From Plasmopara viticola (lineage: Eukaryota; Oomycota; Peronosporomycetes; Peronosporales; Peronosporaceae), in contig MBPM02000017.1 in NCBI GenBank assembly GCA_001695595.3, forward strand, positions 1 through 64,000: DNA of 64,000 bases. The letters are read 5' to 3'. The notes below the pieces were generated by a model, which saw only the letters and a program-made list of their open reading frames with translations, had not been told where the DNA came from and ran no database searches. A program made the position numbers and the translations under genes. Below, one piece after another: positions 42,824 through 54,899 of this stretch (positions are counted from its first letter, which is position 1; each line of letters starts with the position of its first letter).

Positions 42824-45800
42824 TATAGTGAAAATATCAGCTTATTAAGCGTTCGACTCATAAATTTTGTGGCTTGTAATTTCTAAATACTGCAAATATT
42901 AGTGGACGAACCCTCATATAGACTCCTTATGATTTTCCTACGTGAAAGTTAAATTAATGTCTATCTATGTGAAGGTTATGTGGTGAAGCCAAACTTTCGA
43001 GCTACAGCCATTAAAATCTTGTCTCAAATACTTATTTTACTGAATCACGTGCACGCTTTTGGCGATGGGGTCACACAGCACCTTGCTAAGAGGAGTCGTG
43101 CAGAAAACTTACCGACCTTGCGCTAAACAAATTTCTTAATTCCCGTCTTAAAAGGGGTGGATGTGTGCAACAGAATGCAGTTAACAAATTGCCCTATTTA
43201 ACACAACCTTTATCCTGCCTATGATTTGCTATGTGCACTGCATTACTTAGGTAGAGTCATTTGAGCCTGTATTAGTAAGACATTGCTAGCTGGGCTAAAA
43301 CACGCTGGAAGTTTACTGGCTCGTGGAATATACTAAATAAGCGAGTTGTGATTATTACAGTGACGACAAAAATTCTAGATTGGGTGCAAGCCACCCTCAT
43401 TATCGGACTTTATACTATGCCAAATAATGTAATGCACCAGCAAATACACATTCATTGCATCCATGACAATTCCTCAATTCGACCAAGAAATATTGCGCAA
43501 GGAATGGTCTATAGAAAACTCTCGTGATGCGCAAATCCGATGAACATACTGCTCGGCGCCATGGCCTTCATCAACCGGTTTAGTCCCCCTCTTTTTCATC
43601 GGACCCGATGTCGAGATGGTGAATGGACCTTTTGCAGGACGCAAATTCGTCGGATCTCAGCCGTGAAAAGTCCCAAAGAAATTATTAGTGATCTTATCAA
43701 CTATGCAGAACCCCAATAGGTTGTTGTCTTTGACTTTATCCTCGTTTTCTGGTTTCCAACGTCTGTGACATCGTCATTAAGATCAGCTCCTTACCACTAG
43801 GAATCGTCATGGACTAACTTTTCTTTATGAGTGAGGTTTTGCGCTGGTGATGGGTACGATGGCATGTTGAACACCACCGGCTAATATATAAACGCTGGGT
43901 GAATAAGTGCTTGAGCCACTCTTTGTTTCAGGCATCACCGAAAGGTGTGGAACACCGGTTAAAGGCAAACGCAATGCACGTATTTTTACTGTGTCGCAGA
44001 CGGAGGTTCCTCAGAGCCTCCTTGCCCGAGTGTGGCGGCTATTCGGCGTCCGCCAAGGATGCAAGCAGCTTTGAATGCAGAGGTCGTCCTTGGTACGATT
44101 GCACTCTTAGGCTTAGAAACATGGCTGGCATTGATATTATTGAATTACCCGTTTAATTAGCAGCATATTAGTGATGAGTCACACAGACGAGGAGTGTGCG
44201 AAGATCTTTTGAGGAGCGACTTTTTAAATTTTGACTTATGCAATAGAACGCAATTAAAGAACTAATAAACTAACTGTATTTATAGCATATGCATTAAATT
44301 AAGCACTGTAACTTAGGCAAGGATTAACATCACTCGAAATGCATCAATATGCAAACCGGTATGAGATTTCAACAAAAAAGGTTTGTCGGACGCCAATACC
44401 CACCGATTTATTAAGGCTCTTCACATCGAAAGAACAGCCATTACCACAGAAGTCAGATAAATGATTGGTCTGTTACATCTACTTTATTTTCATTCCACAT
44501 ATAGCGGATAAATGCTTTCCATCAAAGGCGGCGCCTGAAGCTAAGGCTGTGTCTGCAACCAAGCATGTGCCTGTTAAGGTCTGCCCACTGAAATTTGGCC
44601 GAGGCTTTAAGGATCTCACGGCAAAAAGTGCTCTCCTAATGTCATATGTTATATGAACACTTGCGCTTTACAGGCGATGAGTATGGCACAGCTCATACGG
44701 CTCTTTGTCCGCTAGGATAGAAAAACAGCCTCAGGGTAATGACGAAGCTGCGCGAACGACCTTATCGACTTGGGGACGTACTTGACTTTACGTGGACTAA
44801 CCAGCCATGTGAAAGGCCTGACAGAAAAGAAAAAAAGTCCTTGTTTTTTGGGACAAAGACTTGTGCTGAGGATTTCTTGATCATTTCGACTCTTAGACTG
44901 AAAACAAGGAGGAAGAGAGCAAAGTTGAAGACAACAGTCCTGAGTATAGGGTGTCAATGGGCCAGGGATGAACCCAAGAAAATCAATAAGCGAGAGGCTA
45001 TGTGAGCCGAATACTAACGCAAGTCGCCGACTTGTAGGAGGTATACATGTTTAAGAGGTAGGGCGAGACGCAGAAATAGCCTTCCGAATGAAACTATGGC
45101 GCCGAGTAAAACACTCATTTCGCTGATGCGTCGCAACATTTTTTAGAAGATATCTCTCGCGTGGCACCTTCGGGCTTTACTTCGCTCAAAAGTAGCACCT
45201 GTTTCAGCGTGGCTTTACGCTGGCTATGCGAGCGGTTTTACTGCTGCATTTAAACTCCGCTAAGGGCATTCACTTGGCGTCGCAAGAAGCATAAAGATAA
45301 GGGTGGTTTGCGCAATATGAGAATATTCTTAAGATTCTAGAGCGCTTTCAACTCTATCAGCACCAAGCTTTGGCTTTAATTCCTATTTCGCAATTAAATA
45401 CAAGACCAGCGTATTCGAAGACAATCCGATTGAGATTCGTAGGCTTAACGTGCAATTTTCTTACTTGGTGAATTAAAGAAAAGTGCTCTTGATATGTCCT
45501 AAATCGGCATGCTTTCCAGCAAGGCGCCGGAAATGTTGTTATGAGCGTGACTGTAGAGTCCCTCCTACTATACCTCAACCCCCGCGGCTTTCATATGAAG
45601 CGACCGATGTGTCTAGTTTCGATCACGACAGCTTTTACAACATCGTGCCGAAGTCGTTCCAGCAGCTTTCGTGAGCCCACTTTGCAAGAAGTGGCAACTC
45701 CTGCGCGGACGTGTGTGAACGCTTGGAGTTGCTCTCATGGAAAGCTATTGTGGCCAGGTTGATGCTTCTTTGTGGTGCGCCCGGACTCATAGGGCTCTCG

Positions 45801-47172
45801 ACAAGGATGCGGACTTGTACTGACCATGTACACCACGGGCTTCACAGAGCAATGCTCCTTATTATGAATTATTTAAATTGTGTCGGAAGTCACTTTTCAA
45901 TGCAGTTGGCGCCAGCCTTCCACGTCCGCTTAAAGCCAACAGCTAAAGTGTGATGCCGAGACTGCAATAGCATGGCACTGTCAGCTGCCACATGGGGACC
46001 CGTTTCGCTTAGCTAGCAAGGTCGAGCGCGAGACCAACATTTAGAAAAAGTGCTGGGAGCATCTAAAGACTCGGGATCTTGAAAATCATTTTCCTTTTAA
46101 GACGCCTTGCGGACATGCTGAGGCATAATTATGGTCTAAATTGTCAATGATGTCTGCCGGTATTCGTATGAACAGGACCAGAATGGACGATTCTCGTCTA
46201 TTTAAAAAAATACCAAGCTTACCTTTCTATTAGGAGGTTTTTATTTTTTAGCTATACTTGTTGATACATAAATTTTAAATTTTTCCTGTGCATATCCAGT
46301 TTTTCCGCTTATCTCAGTCAGAAGCATTCGCATCTTTCTTCTGCTATTTATTTTCGTTGACTTTCTGTAAAGTTATATAATTGTATCTGGTCTGAGGTCT
46401 GGAAGAAAAAGCTTATCGAACCTCCCTCTTATTCATTTGGCCTGGTTTTATGTCCAAAAGTTTCCAATTTATTTGCAACCGTGTGCAGATTCTGCGACGC
46501 ATTAGAAGGTTGCTGACCCTCGTACACTTTCGTTTACAACCAGCTGCTAACCTATTAATCGAGCCTTCCAGAAGTAAGTTTCAATGGTGTATGCCAACCA
46601 CACACCCATCATGAGGACCAAGTCCTTCCTGATAGGGGCCCGACACAACAGGCGACCAGTGTGTCTCTAACTTCGAGAGCGCGGCTTCTATTTGAGCCCT
46701 TAAACAACATGAAGGTCCACTATGTTAGCGCCTTCGAGAGAAACTAAAATCAAGCAGCGGATTTTACTTTGCTTGGTGACACTCAAGCTCTTTTGACAAA
46801 TCCAGGTCTGCGGATTTACGGAAATTAAAACCTGCCAATCCATGACCGGAAAACTAGGTACAAATTATCCTACGCTTTAGAGGTGAAAACCTCAAGCTGT
46901 ACCAGCTTAGACCTTACATTAGGCACTACTGTCAGGCTTCCTGAGCCTATGCTGGAGGGCTGCACATGCGGTCACCTCTCAAGGCTCCTAAAAGCCAGCA
47001 AGTTGTTCGAGCATTGCACAACGTTCGTTCTACTGAATAAATTGACCATACCTATTTTTTACCGGCCATACAATCCATACTACATTCTCCATCCTTGAGA
47101 GTATACCAATATATTATTGCAGTCACAATAAAAACTCTGACGCGTCATTCGCCAAATCTGCTTTTCTCCGTC
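42824..47172. other. Gene-poor DNA with diverged repeat pieces
   Basis: About 4.3 kb with no frame above 88 codons that looks real. Pieces at 45155-45325 resemble 20085-20240, and 45688-45760 resembles 20728-20790 and 57450-57520; 46015-46035 shares AGCAAGGTCGAGCG with 57738-57753. These are probably old transposon remnants. The last few hundred bases should include the promoter of the Sec7 gene. Confidence 0.55.
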
Positions 47173-50100
47173 ATGAATTGCGTCAAAGGTGAGATTCACA
47201 ATGTGCTGTCCATGATGCGCGTGAATGCTCGCTGGGCGTCTGTGCATCGTTTTACCCAAGAGATCCCACCATCAACGCAGTCGCCCATGATGCGCGCTTT
47301 CAAGCAGCTACATTACGAGCTCCAGTCTGTGACGGATCTCTCCGACGTCGACACCGTCACGTACCTACTGCCGTTCGTGATGGTCATCGAGTCGGAGCGC
47401 ACGAGCGGCTTTATCACTGGCGCTGCTATCTCTGCGATCAACAAATTTCTCCTCTATGGGCTCATTACCCGTGAGTCGCTGCGCGCAGATGTAGCCATCA
47501 ATCGCATCGCTGTGTGTGTATCGCGCTGCAGGTTCGAAGAGACGTATCGAGTCGACGATGAAGCGGTTTTAATGAAGCTCCTGGAGCTGGTCGAGTATTG
47601 TGTTCGGTGTGATGCTGGACATTTGATCTCAGGCGAGAATTTGTGGAAAATGCTGCAAGTGTGCTACAGTATTCGGTGTCAACCGAGGTCGTCAATGCAT
47701 TTAGGCAGGTCCGCCGATAAAACGCTGTCACACTTGGTGCTTACGGTCTTTGATCGTATCAATGAGTTGGAACCAAAGAAGACACTTAGTCAGTCGCGTC
47801 TTCCAGTATTAGCGCAGCCAGAACCTTGTGATCAGCCCATGAATGATGAAGAAGTAGCTCAAGTTGAGCAAAAGGACGCAAAAATGCCGATATATGACAA
47901 GTCTCTTGAGATTCAAGATCAAGAGACGGCAGTGCCAGTCGAAGCGACGCCCGAAGCAGTTAAAGCAGTGGATAAACCGTACGGCATTCCATTGTTAGAG
48001 CGGATTTTGCACTTTATTTCAGGGCTCATTTCACCGACAGAGAATGAAGAGATGACGTGTGTGTTGGGACTGAGATTAATAAACGTCGTGTTGGAAACGG
48101 CGGGTACTGGACTCGGCAATCATTTGTGTCTAGTGTCGGTTCTGCAAGGCGATTTGTCCAAATTTCTGCTGCAAAATTCGGAAACGGAGGAACTGAGTAT
48201 TCTGTCGCTTACACTTCGTGTTGTGTTCAACTTGTTTAACTCGATTAAAGATCACTTGAAGGTTCAGCTAGAAGTGTTCTTCACAAGTGTCCATATGCGA
48301 ATCATCGATTCGCCGTCGTGCTCGAACGAGCAGAAGGAACTGGCGCTGGAATCGCTCCTTGAGTTTTGTCGCGAACCTGCGCTTATGTTGGATCTCTACA
48401 TCAACTACGACTGTGACGTGCATTGCACCAACTTGTTTGAAGTCTTGTGCAAGTCCCTGGCGAAAAATTGTCAGTCCATGTCTGGTCCGGACGGTAATCT
48501 GAATGCTCTCACGCTGCTGTGTCTTGAAGGATTGCTCACAGTGATTGAATCGATTGCTCGACGCTGTCCATTAAACGCTATAACAAAGGCATCTAAACCT
48601 TTCAGTAGCAATGCAGGCGTTTTAAGCTTGAAAGGATCCGATCTCGCACGATTTACAGCCGGTGCTTCTCCTGATAAAAACAGTCTATCAAGTGAATGCT
48701 CTATCGACGATATTTCGCCATTGTCTTCAGTACGAGATCTCATGCAACTCGTTATGTCTGGAAGTGAAAGTGATTCGGATTCCGAGCAGAGTGACCTGAA
48801 TACTTCCGCCGATCAGTTGGCATGGCTACACACTGCACGTGAACGCACAGCAGAAGTGTTGCAGCAGCGCAAGAGCATCAAGAAGCGCTATGGATTGGCT
48901 GCCGATAAGTTTAATCACGATCAAAAGAATTGGATGGCCTTTTCACAACAGATTGGTCTCTTACCCGAGAAATTGACGCCCGAATCCGTTGCTTCCTTCT
49001 TACTCCACACTCCTGGACTGAATAAGACGCTCATTGGCGATTACATTGGGGATGGACCCGTTGAGAAGTATCCGTTTAATGCAGCAGTACGCGATGCTTA
49101 CGTCGCCATGTTTGACTTTCGTTCGACGCCTTCGCTCGACGAAGCACTACGAATGTTTTTGGCAAAATTCCGTCTGCCCGGAGAAGCTCAGAAGATTGAT
49201 CGAATGATGGAGGCGTTTTCCAAGCACTTTTACCTCCAAGCCGGAACATTGGGGCCTCTCGCAGACGCGGATGCTGCGTACGTCTTGGCGTTCAGCACCA
49301 TCATGTTGAATACGGATTTACATTCGGATCACATTGCGAAGAAAATGACGTTGGACGAATTCATTCGCAACAATCGTGGGATCAATGCCGGTGAGGATTT
49401 ACCTACGGAATATCTGACGTACCTGTATTACAATATCCTTGAAAAGGAGATTCAAATGCAACACGACGTGTCGGATTTTATCGATTCTCCCTCTTCTACG
49501 GTCGACCGCTACTCGATGCAATGGGATGGGATCTTGAAGCGTTCGGAGAATGTCGTTGGGGCGAGTTTTACCTCGAATACGAGCATTCTCAAGCTCCGCG
49601 CTGGATTGTATGAAAAAGACATGTTTAACCTTATTTCAGAGAGTACGATCAAGAGCATTCTACTGGCGTTTGAAAAAACGTGCGATGTTACCAACATGGA
49701 ACGTGCGTTGGAAGGCTTGAGCAACTGTGCAAAGATCATGCTCTACTACGATATGATAAACGAATTCAACAAGATTATGGGCGCTCTAGCGTCGTATTTC
49801 CTTACATTTGCTCACAGTATCTTGAGCGGTGAAAAAGTGTACGTACCGCCTCGATTGTGTAGTCACGCAACGTCTTTACTCTTGCCGTCACCGTCGAAAT
49901 CTGAAGCACTTGAGACTCATGGAGAACGTACGGTGTCTGACGACGGATCAGAGGTCGAAGTACTGGCAGCTTCCCAACAGCTGAACGGGTCGATGGATGA
50001 GGATTTGGTGCAGGGAGCAAAGACCCGTCGCGCTCTTTTAGCACTCAAGATGTTGTTTCAATTTGTACAGAACAAGAACGAGTACTTCTGCAAAGGCTGG

Positions 50101-52233
50101 GCCAGTGTCGTGGAGTGTTTGCTCATGTTTAACGAGCTGGATGCTGTTCCTACCTCCTTGGTCGAGATTGACGATTTCGTGGACTCTCGTGGTGTACCGC
50201 TCCCACCGATGCAAGGCGGCCCATCGACTGTTGCTTCAACTCCGCCACAGCTGTCACCTGGTCGCGGTCAGAGCGCAACTGGTCTTTCAGGGAAAACCCG
50301 TGAACGCTCTCGACGCCAAGCAGAGCGCCAAGCTGCTATTCGTAGTCGGATGAAGAGCATGACGCAGGTGAGTCAAGGAACAGCGTACGGAAGCCATGGT
50401 GTCAATAGTGGCTCCTTTTGGGATTCATTGTCGAACTATCTGTGGGCAGAAGAGGAGAAGGTCGATGCGAGCTTTTCCTTGGTCAATCAAATGTTACGTG
50501 AAGAGGTGATGAATCTGGGCGGCGGGATTCTGGAAAAGGAAAACTGGCTGCGTTTGACTCGGAAGCTACACGAACAGTCGCTGACAAGCTTGTTGCAAAC
50601 GTTGATTTCGTGTCGGGATCCCTTTAAGTGCATCATGCAGCCGTCAGATTCAGGTGTCGATGCGATGATGCAGGAGAATGCAATCTTGGTTTTGGAATTA
50701 AGTGTCGACATTATCTTGGTCAACTCGCATCGTATTGTACAGCTCAATCTATGGGATTCGTTTCACCTCTACGCAAAGCGTATTCTATCGACGCCCTTGA
50801 GTGAACTCCACATGCAAGGACTGGTAGAACGCGTGGTCGTCCACATTCTCCGCGTGAGTATTCGACTTTTCCATGATATGAAAGTGCGTCCAAAGCTGAT
50901 GGCGACGCTCAAGCTGCTGCTGACATTGGACAAGGAAATGTACAAGGCCTTGAGCGATCGACTGGCATCCGGGATGACGATGCTGCTGAAAGCGAATTTG
51001 GTCTACATGCAAGAATTTGACGACTGGGATGTCCTTTTGGGCATTCTACAAAACGTGGTCGAGTATATCAACAGCAGAGCAGCTTGCTGGGATAGTGTGA
51101 TTGTGCTTGCCGATCGAGGTCACTTGAATGACGACAACTTTAGGCCGTGGATGTCCCTCTGTTGCAGCTTTGTGCGCCACCGAACGTCGTATGCAGTCGA
51201 TGCGCTCAAGCTTTTGCAAGGATTGGCGAATAGTGACAATACGTACAAGATGAATGGCAGCTCGTGGCTGCAAGTCATGCGAGTGATGCTCAAGTATCTA
51301 AATGATGACCGACCCCCTGTGGCCAAGACTGCTTGGGATTGTTTACGCAACTCACTGCTGCTTCCTGGAGTCCCAATCGCCAAAGATACGTGGAAACAGT
51401 GCTTTGATGACGTTATCTTTGCGTTTGACGATCAGGTGAACGATATCACTGCGACACTGGCGCGGGACGCGCCCTTGTATAGTGTCACGCTTTTATCCAA
51501 GACATTTCTTCACAACTTGAATGTGTTGATGGAGCTGCCGGATTTTCCAGAGCTTTGGCTCAAGGTCTTGCGTCGTCTGGCAAATAAATTGGTAGCGTCC
51601 AATTTGCCAGTCACTGTGCGCTCGCAGCCAACGAGCGTCGTGTTCGAGACGACGTTGCAATCTCTATACAATCTGTTGCTCGTGTTAAAAGCGGAAGACG
51701 TTCTCGAACGGGTGAGTACCGAAGGCAATAGCGAAACGCTGTTTGACGAGACGTGTGCGGTGATCGACGCAGTGTGTCCACACTTGAAGGAACAGTTGGG
51801 GCTTGTACCTACAATTGCCGTCGAGGTAGAAAGTGGTGAGCAAGATACTGAAGGTCAGAAAGAGCCTATTTCCAATCCAGACACACCCGTTGATGATGAG
51901 GTTGAAGCAGAGCAGACTCTTGAGTTCCAAGAGGTCCATGATCAAAGGATTGAAAATACTGGTTTATCCAAAGAAACTGCAGAGCAGGACACGACCGAAG
52001 CCATTGATGGTAATAAAGAGACGTTGGCTCGGTCGTGTCAAGGAGTCCAAGTTGCGCCTGTAGATGAACCCAAGAGTCAAGACGAAGCCATTTTGGACAA
52101 ATCTACGCGAAAGGATGTCTCTTCCACTTGTCTTTCTTCTCCGTCACCGCTTGAAATGGTTATCATTGGCGACGGCACATTTGGGATCAAAGTGGACGAG
52201 GTCATTGTGGACGAAATCATCGAGGCAGTCTAA
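47173..52233 (+). CDS. Sec7-domain ARF-GEF, GBF1/GNOM type
   Basis: 1686 residues from ATG 47173; the N-terminus MNCVKGEIHNVLSMMRVNARW is typical of the DCB domain of GBF1/GNOM proteins. The HUS region follows. The Sec7 domain covers about residues 555-762 with the catalytic glutamic finger in FRLPGEAQKIDR (about 670) and the conserved ending LNTDLHSDHI...MTLDEFIRNNRGIN. HDS-type helical repeats fill the rest, and the tail is acidic and low in complexity. It loads GTP on ARF proteins at the Golgi and starts COPI coat assembly. Single exon, intact. It is the first gene of a dense cluster. Confidence 0.95.
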   Translation: MNCVKGEIHNVLSMMRVNARWASVHRFTQEIPPSTQSPMMRAFKQLHYELQSVTDLSDVDTVTYLLPFVMVIESERTSGFITGAAISAINKFLLYGLITRESLRADVAINRIAVCVSRCRFEETYRVDDEAVLMKLLELVEYCVRCDAGHLISGENLWKMLQVCYSIRCQPRSSMHLGRSADKTLSHLVLTVFDRINELEPKKTLSQSRLPVLAQPEPCDQPMNDEEVAQVEQKDAKMPIYDKSLEIQDQETAVPVEATPEAVKAVDKPYGIPLLERILHFISGLISPTENEEMTCVLGLRLINVVLETAGTGLGNHLCLVSVLQGDLSKFLLQNSETEELSILSLTLRVVFNLFNSIKDHLKVQLEVFFTSVHMRIIDSPSCSNEQKELALESLLEFCREPALMLDLYINYDCDVHCTNLFEVLCKSLAKNCQSMSGPDGNLNALTLLCLEGLLTVIESIARRCPLNAITKASKPFSSNAGVLSLKGSDLARFTAGASPDKNSLSSECSIDDISPLSSVRDLMQLVMSGSESDSDSEQSDLNTSADQLAWLHTARERTAEVLQQRKSIKKRYGLAADKFNHDQKNWMAFSQQIGLLPEKLTPESVASFLLHTPGLNKTLIGDYIGDGPVEKYPFNAAVRDAYVAMFDFRSTPSLDEALRMFLAKFRLPGEAQKIDRMMEAFSKHFYLQAGTLGPLADADAAYVLAFSTIMLNTDLHSDHIAKKMTLDEFIRNNRGINAGEDLPTEYLTYLYYNILEKEIQMQHDVSDFIDSPSSTVDRYSMQWDGILKRSENVVGASFTSNTSILKLRAGLYEKDMFNLISESTIKSILLAFEKTCDVTNMERALEGLSNCAKIMLYYDMINEFNKIMGALASYFLTFAHSILSGEKVYVPPRLCSHATSLLLPSPSKSEALETHGERTVSDDGSEVEVLAASQQLNGSMDEDLVQGAKTRRALLALKMLFQFVQNKNEYFCKGWASVVECLLMFNELDAVPTSLVEIDDFVDSRGVPLPPMQGGPSTVASTPPQLSPGRGQSATGLSGKTRERSRRQAERQAAIRSRMKSMTQVSQGTAYGSHGVNSGSFWDSLSNYLWAEEEKVDASFSLVNQMLREEVMNLGGGILEKENWLRLTRKLHEQSLTSLLQTLISCRDPFKCIMQPSDSGVDAMMQENAILVLELSVDIILVNSHRIVQLNLWDSFHLYAKRILSTPLSELHMQGLVERVVVHILRVSIRLFHDMKVRPKLMATLKLLLTLDKEMYKALSDRLASGMTMLLKANLVYMQEFDDWDVLLGILQNVVEYINSRAACWDSVIVLADRGHLNDDNFRPWMSLCCSFVRHRTSYAVDALKLLQGLANSDNTYKMNGSSWLQVMRVMLKYLNDDRPPVAKTAWDCLRNSLLLPGVPIAKDTWKQCFDDVIFAFDDQVNDITATLARDAPLYSVTLLSKTFLHNLNVLMELPDFPELWLKVLRRLANKLVASNLPVTVRSQPTSVVFETTLQSLYNLLLVLKAEDVLERVSTEGNSETLFDETCAVIDAVCPHLKEQLGLVPTIAVEVESGEQDTEGQKEPISNPDTPVDDEVEAEQTLEFQEVHDQRIENTGLSKETAEQDTTEAIDGNKETLARSCQGVQVAPVDEPKSQDEAILDKSTRKDVSSTCLSSPSPLEMVIIGDGTFGIKVDEVIVDEIIEAV

Positions 52234-52387
52234 TGTTGCACTTTGTGTGGCTTACCGTAGTTTTGTATAGTTAGCGTTGAATACACCATTTTGTACCTCG
52301 GATCTCCTACCCCCATTTTATAATACGCGTCCGCAGCCTTCCGTCACGTCGCCTTTTGTGGACTTGTTGTGTAGCCCAGAGAGCACG

Positions 52388-53953
52388 ATGGCCATGGAGA
52401 ATTTTAGCATCGAAAAGTGTGAGATCGATACTCTTGCAGAATGTAATGTTGAGCCAACATCTCTTTCTGTGGACACCGTGTCGACCTCGCTAAAAAAGAC
52501 GAAGAAATCCAAGGCTAAGGTCAAGGCTGCAGTTGCTACAGTGACTGCAACGCAAGAGCTTAGTGAAGCGGAACGGTTGGGCAACTTAAGTGTCGATCAT
52601 CCGTACTTGAGCGTGCTGTACAAGCGTATCCGCTCGCACCGCAAGAAACTTGAAAAGATCAAGAGTCTGGAATTGGCGCAGCAGAATGAGAACAAAGTGC
52701 CCAATGCTCAACAGCTCGATCTCATGAGCAACAAAGCAACGTTTGAAAAGCTCGTCGGAGAGCTGGAGATGCTTCGAGAGCAATTCATCGGAGTCTTTAG
52801 CGAAGAGCTGGAGCGTAAGAAAGGGCACGAGGCTGGCGGCGAGACTGGAGCTGCTGACGAGCAGCCAGAGGAAACTCAGCCGACTGGAGACAGGGAAACA
52901 GTAGCACTGAAAGGTCATCAAGAGACCAAGACCTTGCAGGAGGAAAAGAATGACGTTGGTATAGAGAAGGACTTTGGCGATGTCTTTGAGCTGCTGAAGA
53001 CGCTGCACGTGGTCAATTTGTACCATGCACAGGGCAAAGAAGTTCCAATGGTGCTCGACTTTTTCTCCAAAGTACTGCTTGGCAAGACACGTCCTCCTGC
53101 CGAGTTGTCATACGATGAGAATCTAATGGAATCACTTGAAGAAGCCAAGAAGTACTTGATGGACAGTGACAAAATGTTTGCGTGTGAAACAACGTACTGT
53201 GGATTAAAAGCGTTTGTGCATGAATTGGAGATCAAGTCGTTGGACAAAGAAAAGAATTGTGGAGGTAGAAGTGTTTTAAAAAGGGATGAGGAGGAACCTT
53301 TGGACAAGGTTCAAACGAATTCAATCGAAGAGACGGTAGACGTTCTCGTTGTGCCTGCTGAGATTAATACAATGCCTCAGATCAGCTTTTTTACCGACTC
53401 ACTGCTTGAGGCAGAACACGTTGACAAAGTCCAGCCGATACAAGTGACTGGTTCGCCGAACGTGGCTGTCCAGGTCCGGGATGGGGCCGCTAAAGAGGCT
53501 TGTCGGACTCGCGAGATACAAAGGGAAATGCAATGTGAAGGGCAAGTTATATCGTCGCTACCTTCTGAGTCAATTTCGACCCCACCACTTTCGTTTGCTG
53601 CGGTTGCTGCTAGTGGAACGAGTGAACCACCGTCAACTTCGTTAGGTTCATGTGGTGACGACAAGAAAGTGGTTGGGAATAGTCCACAAAAGAGTGCACG
53701 TCGCCGTGGACAGGGTCGCTGGAGAGAGAAGAGCAGCTCTAATAGTGGAAGCAAGTCTAATGGATCGCCAAGTAATGAAGGCAAGCCAAGGCCGCCTCGT
53801 GTCCCTCGCTCGAGTGACGACAACAATAGCGCTCAAGGAGGCAAACGAAACGGGTGGAAAGAGGACAGACGCCCCCGTTTTGACCGTGGATTGCGAAAGC
53901 AGGGCAACTCGACGCAACAAGCTACGACTCCTTTAATTGCCCCGCATGCATAA
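52388..53953 (+). CDS. Caprin-like RNA-binding protein
   Basis: 521 residues from ATG 52388; 37 codons of open frame upstream lack an ATG. Residues about 65-150 form a coiled-coil region with LYKRIRSHRKKLEKIKSLE and then NAQQLDLMSNKATFEKLVGELE, matching the HR1 homology region of caprins. Acidic linkers follow, then a helical region with DVFELLKTLHVVNLYHAQ. The C-terminus is Arg/Gly/Ser-rich with RRRGQGRW, RPRFDRGLR and similar elements for RNA binding. Animal caprins work with G3BP in stress granules and translation control. An analogous role in oomycetes is inference. Its start lies 154 bases after the Sec7 gene. Confidence 0.8.
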   Translation: MAMENFSIEKCEIDTLAECNVEPTSLSVDTVSTSLKKTKKSKAKVKAAVATVTATQELSEAERLGNLSVDHPYLSVLYKRIRSHRKKLEKIKSLELAQQNENKVPNAQQLDLMSNKATFEKLVGELEMLREQFIGVFSEELERKKGHEAGGETGAADEQPEETQPTGDRETVALKGHQETKTLQEEKNDVGIEKDFGDVFELLKTLHVVNLYHAQGKEVPMVLDFFSKVLLGKTRPPAELSYDENLMESLEEAKKYLMDSDKMFACETTYCGLKAFVHELEIKSLDKEKNCGGRSVLKRDEEEPLDKVQTNSIEETVDVLVVPAEINTMPQISFFTDSLLEAEHVDKVQPIQVTGSPNVAVQVRDGAAKEACRTREIQREMQCEGQVISSLPSESISTPPLSFAAVAASGTSEPPSTSLGSCGDDKKVVGNSPQKSARRRGQGRWREKSSSNSGSKSNGSPSNEGKPRPPRVPRSSDDNNSAQGGKRNGWKEDRRPRFDRGLRKQGNSTQQATTPLIAPHA

Positions 53954-54128
53954 GGAGCGACTTGAGTTTTTGACGAATGCCAATAATCATGGTAGAGAGT
54001 TGATGAGAAGCTTTTTTTTACATTGAAAATTTTAAAATACTTATTGTGATTTTTACTTCAATTGTAAAAGTTGCTTGTTTATTCGTGGAAACCTCCAATT
54101 GTTCTTGTAGAGGATATTAGCAGTTTCC

Positions 54129-54857
54129 ATGATCAACGGAGCCTTCGTGGCCGTGACCCTTGGGCTCATGGTGCTCAAGGTATTCACATGGCTAGCGATC
54201 GTTCGTCTGCACTCAATTCTTTCACTCAGCTCTCTATTCCTTCTCTTCGCTGTACTTATGTTCTGGAGCTACGCGCGAGCCATGCACTCTCGTCCGGTAA
54301 ACATAATGCCCAAAGATAGTAGTACAAAGCAAGTAAAGCGCTACTGTGAACGTTGTGATGCCGAGAAAGCCGAACATGTGCACCACTGCTCAGTCTGTCA
54401 GCGATGCGTGTACCGTATGGACCACCATTGTCCCTGGACGGGCAACTGCGTGGCCTGGAGTAACAAGAAATTCTTTCTGCTCTTCTTAATCTACACGTCA
54501 CTAAGCTGTCTCTTGTTCACAACCATGGCGTCTACGCTAGTCTGGGATCCAAATTTTCATACTTATAAAGCGCTTCTTTGGTTTGGCTACATCATGTCAC
54601 TAAGTATTGGGCTATTGCTCTTCGGATACTTTATATTCCATCTGTGGCTGCTGCGAGAAGGCAAGACGACACTTGAGTATCTCGCAGGCAAGAGAGGAGA
54701 GTTAGCAGACTGCACTTTCAAGCACAATGTCACCGTGTACTTTGGCCGCAATGTGTGGAGCTGGTGGCTCCCTACGACGCCACTGCTGGACGCTACAATG
54801 AGAGGAAAAGAGTATGATGGTGACGACGACGAAACAGTGCAGCTTATAGTAATATAA
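54129..54857 (+). CDS. DHHC-type protein S-palmitoyltransferase
   Basis: 242 residues. Two membrane segments (about 5-22 and 30-47) precede a Cys-rich domain with YCERCDAEKAEHVHHCSVC and the catalytic DHHC at residues 98-101 in MDHHCPWTGNCV. Two more membrane segments follow (about 113-135 and 150-172), giving the usual four-pass layout. These enzymes attach palmitate to Cys residues of proteins at Golgi, ER or plasma membrane. The protein is at the short end of the family. The stop lies 42 bases from the stop of the convergent bromodomain gene. Confidence 0.93.
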   Translation: MINGAFVAVTLGLMVLKVFTWLAIVRLHSILSLSSLFLLFAVLMFWSYARAMHSRPVNIMPKDSSTKQVKRYCERCDAEKAEHVHHCSVCQRCVYRMDHHCPWTGNCVAWSNKKFFLLFLIYTSLSCLLFTTMASTLVWDPNFHTYKALLWFGYIMSLSIGLLLFGYFIFHLWLLREGKTTLEYLAGKRGELADCTFKHNVTVYFGRNVWSWWLPTTPLLDATMRGKEYDGDDDETVQLIVI

Positions 54858-54899
54858 CCATCCAACTCTTCTTCAAAGACAATTTTCGACATGCAACCA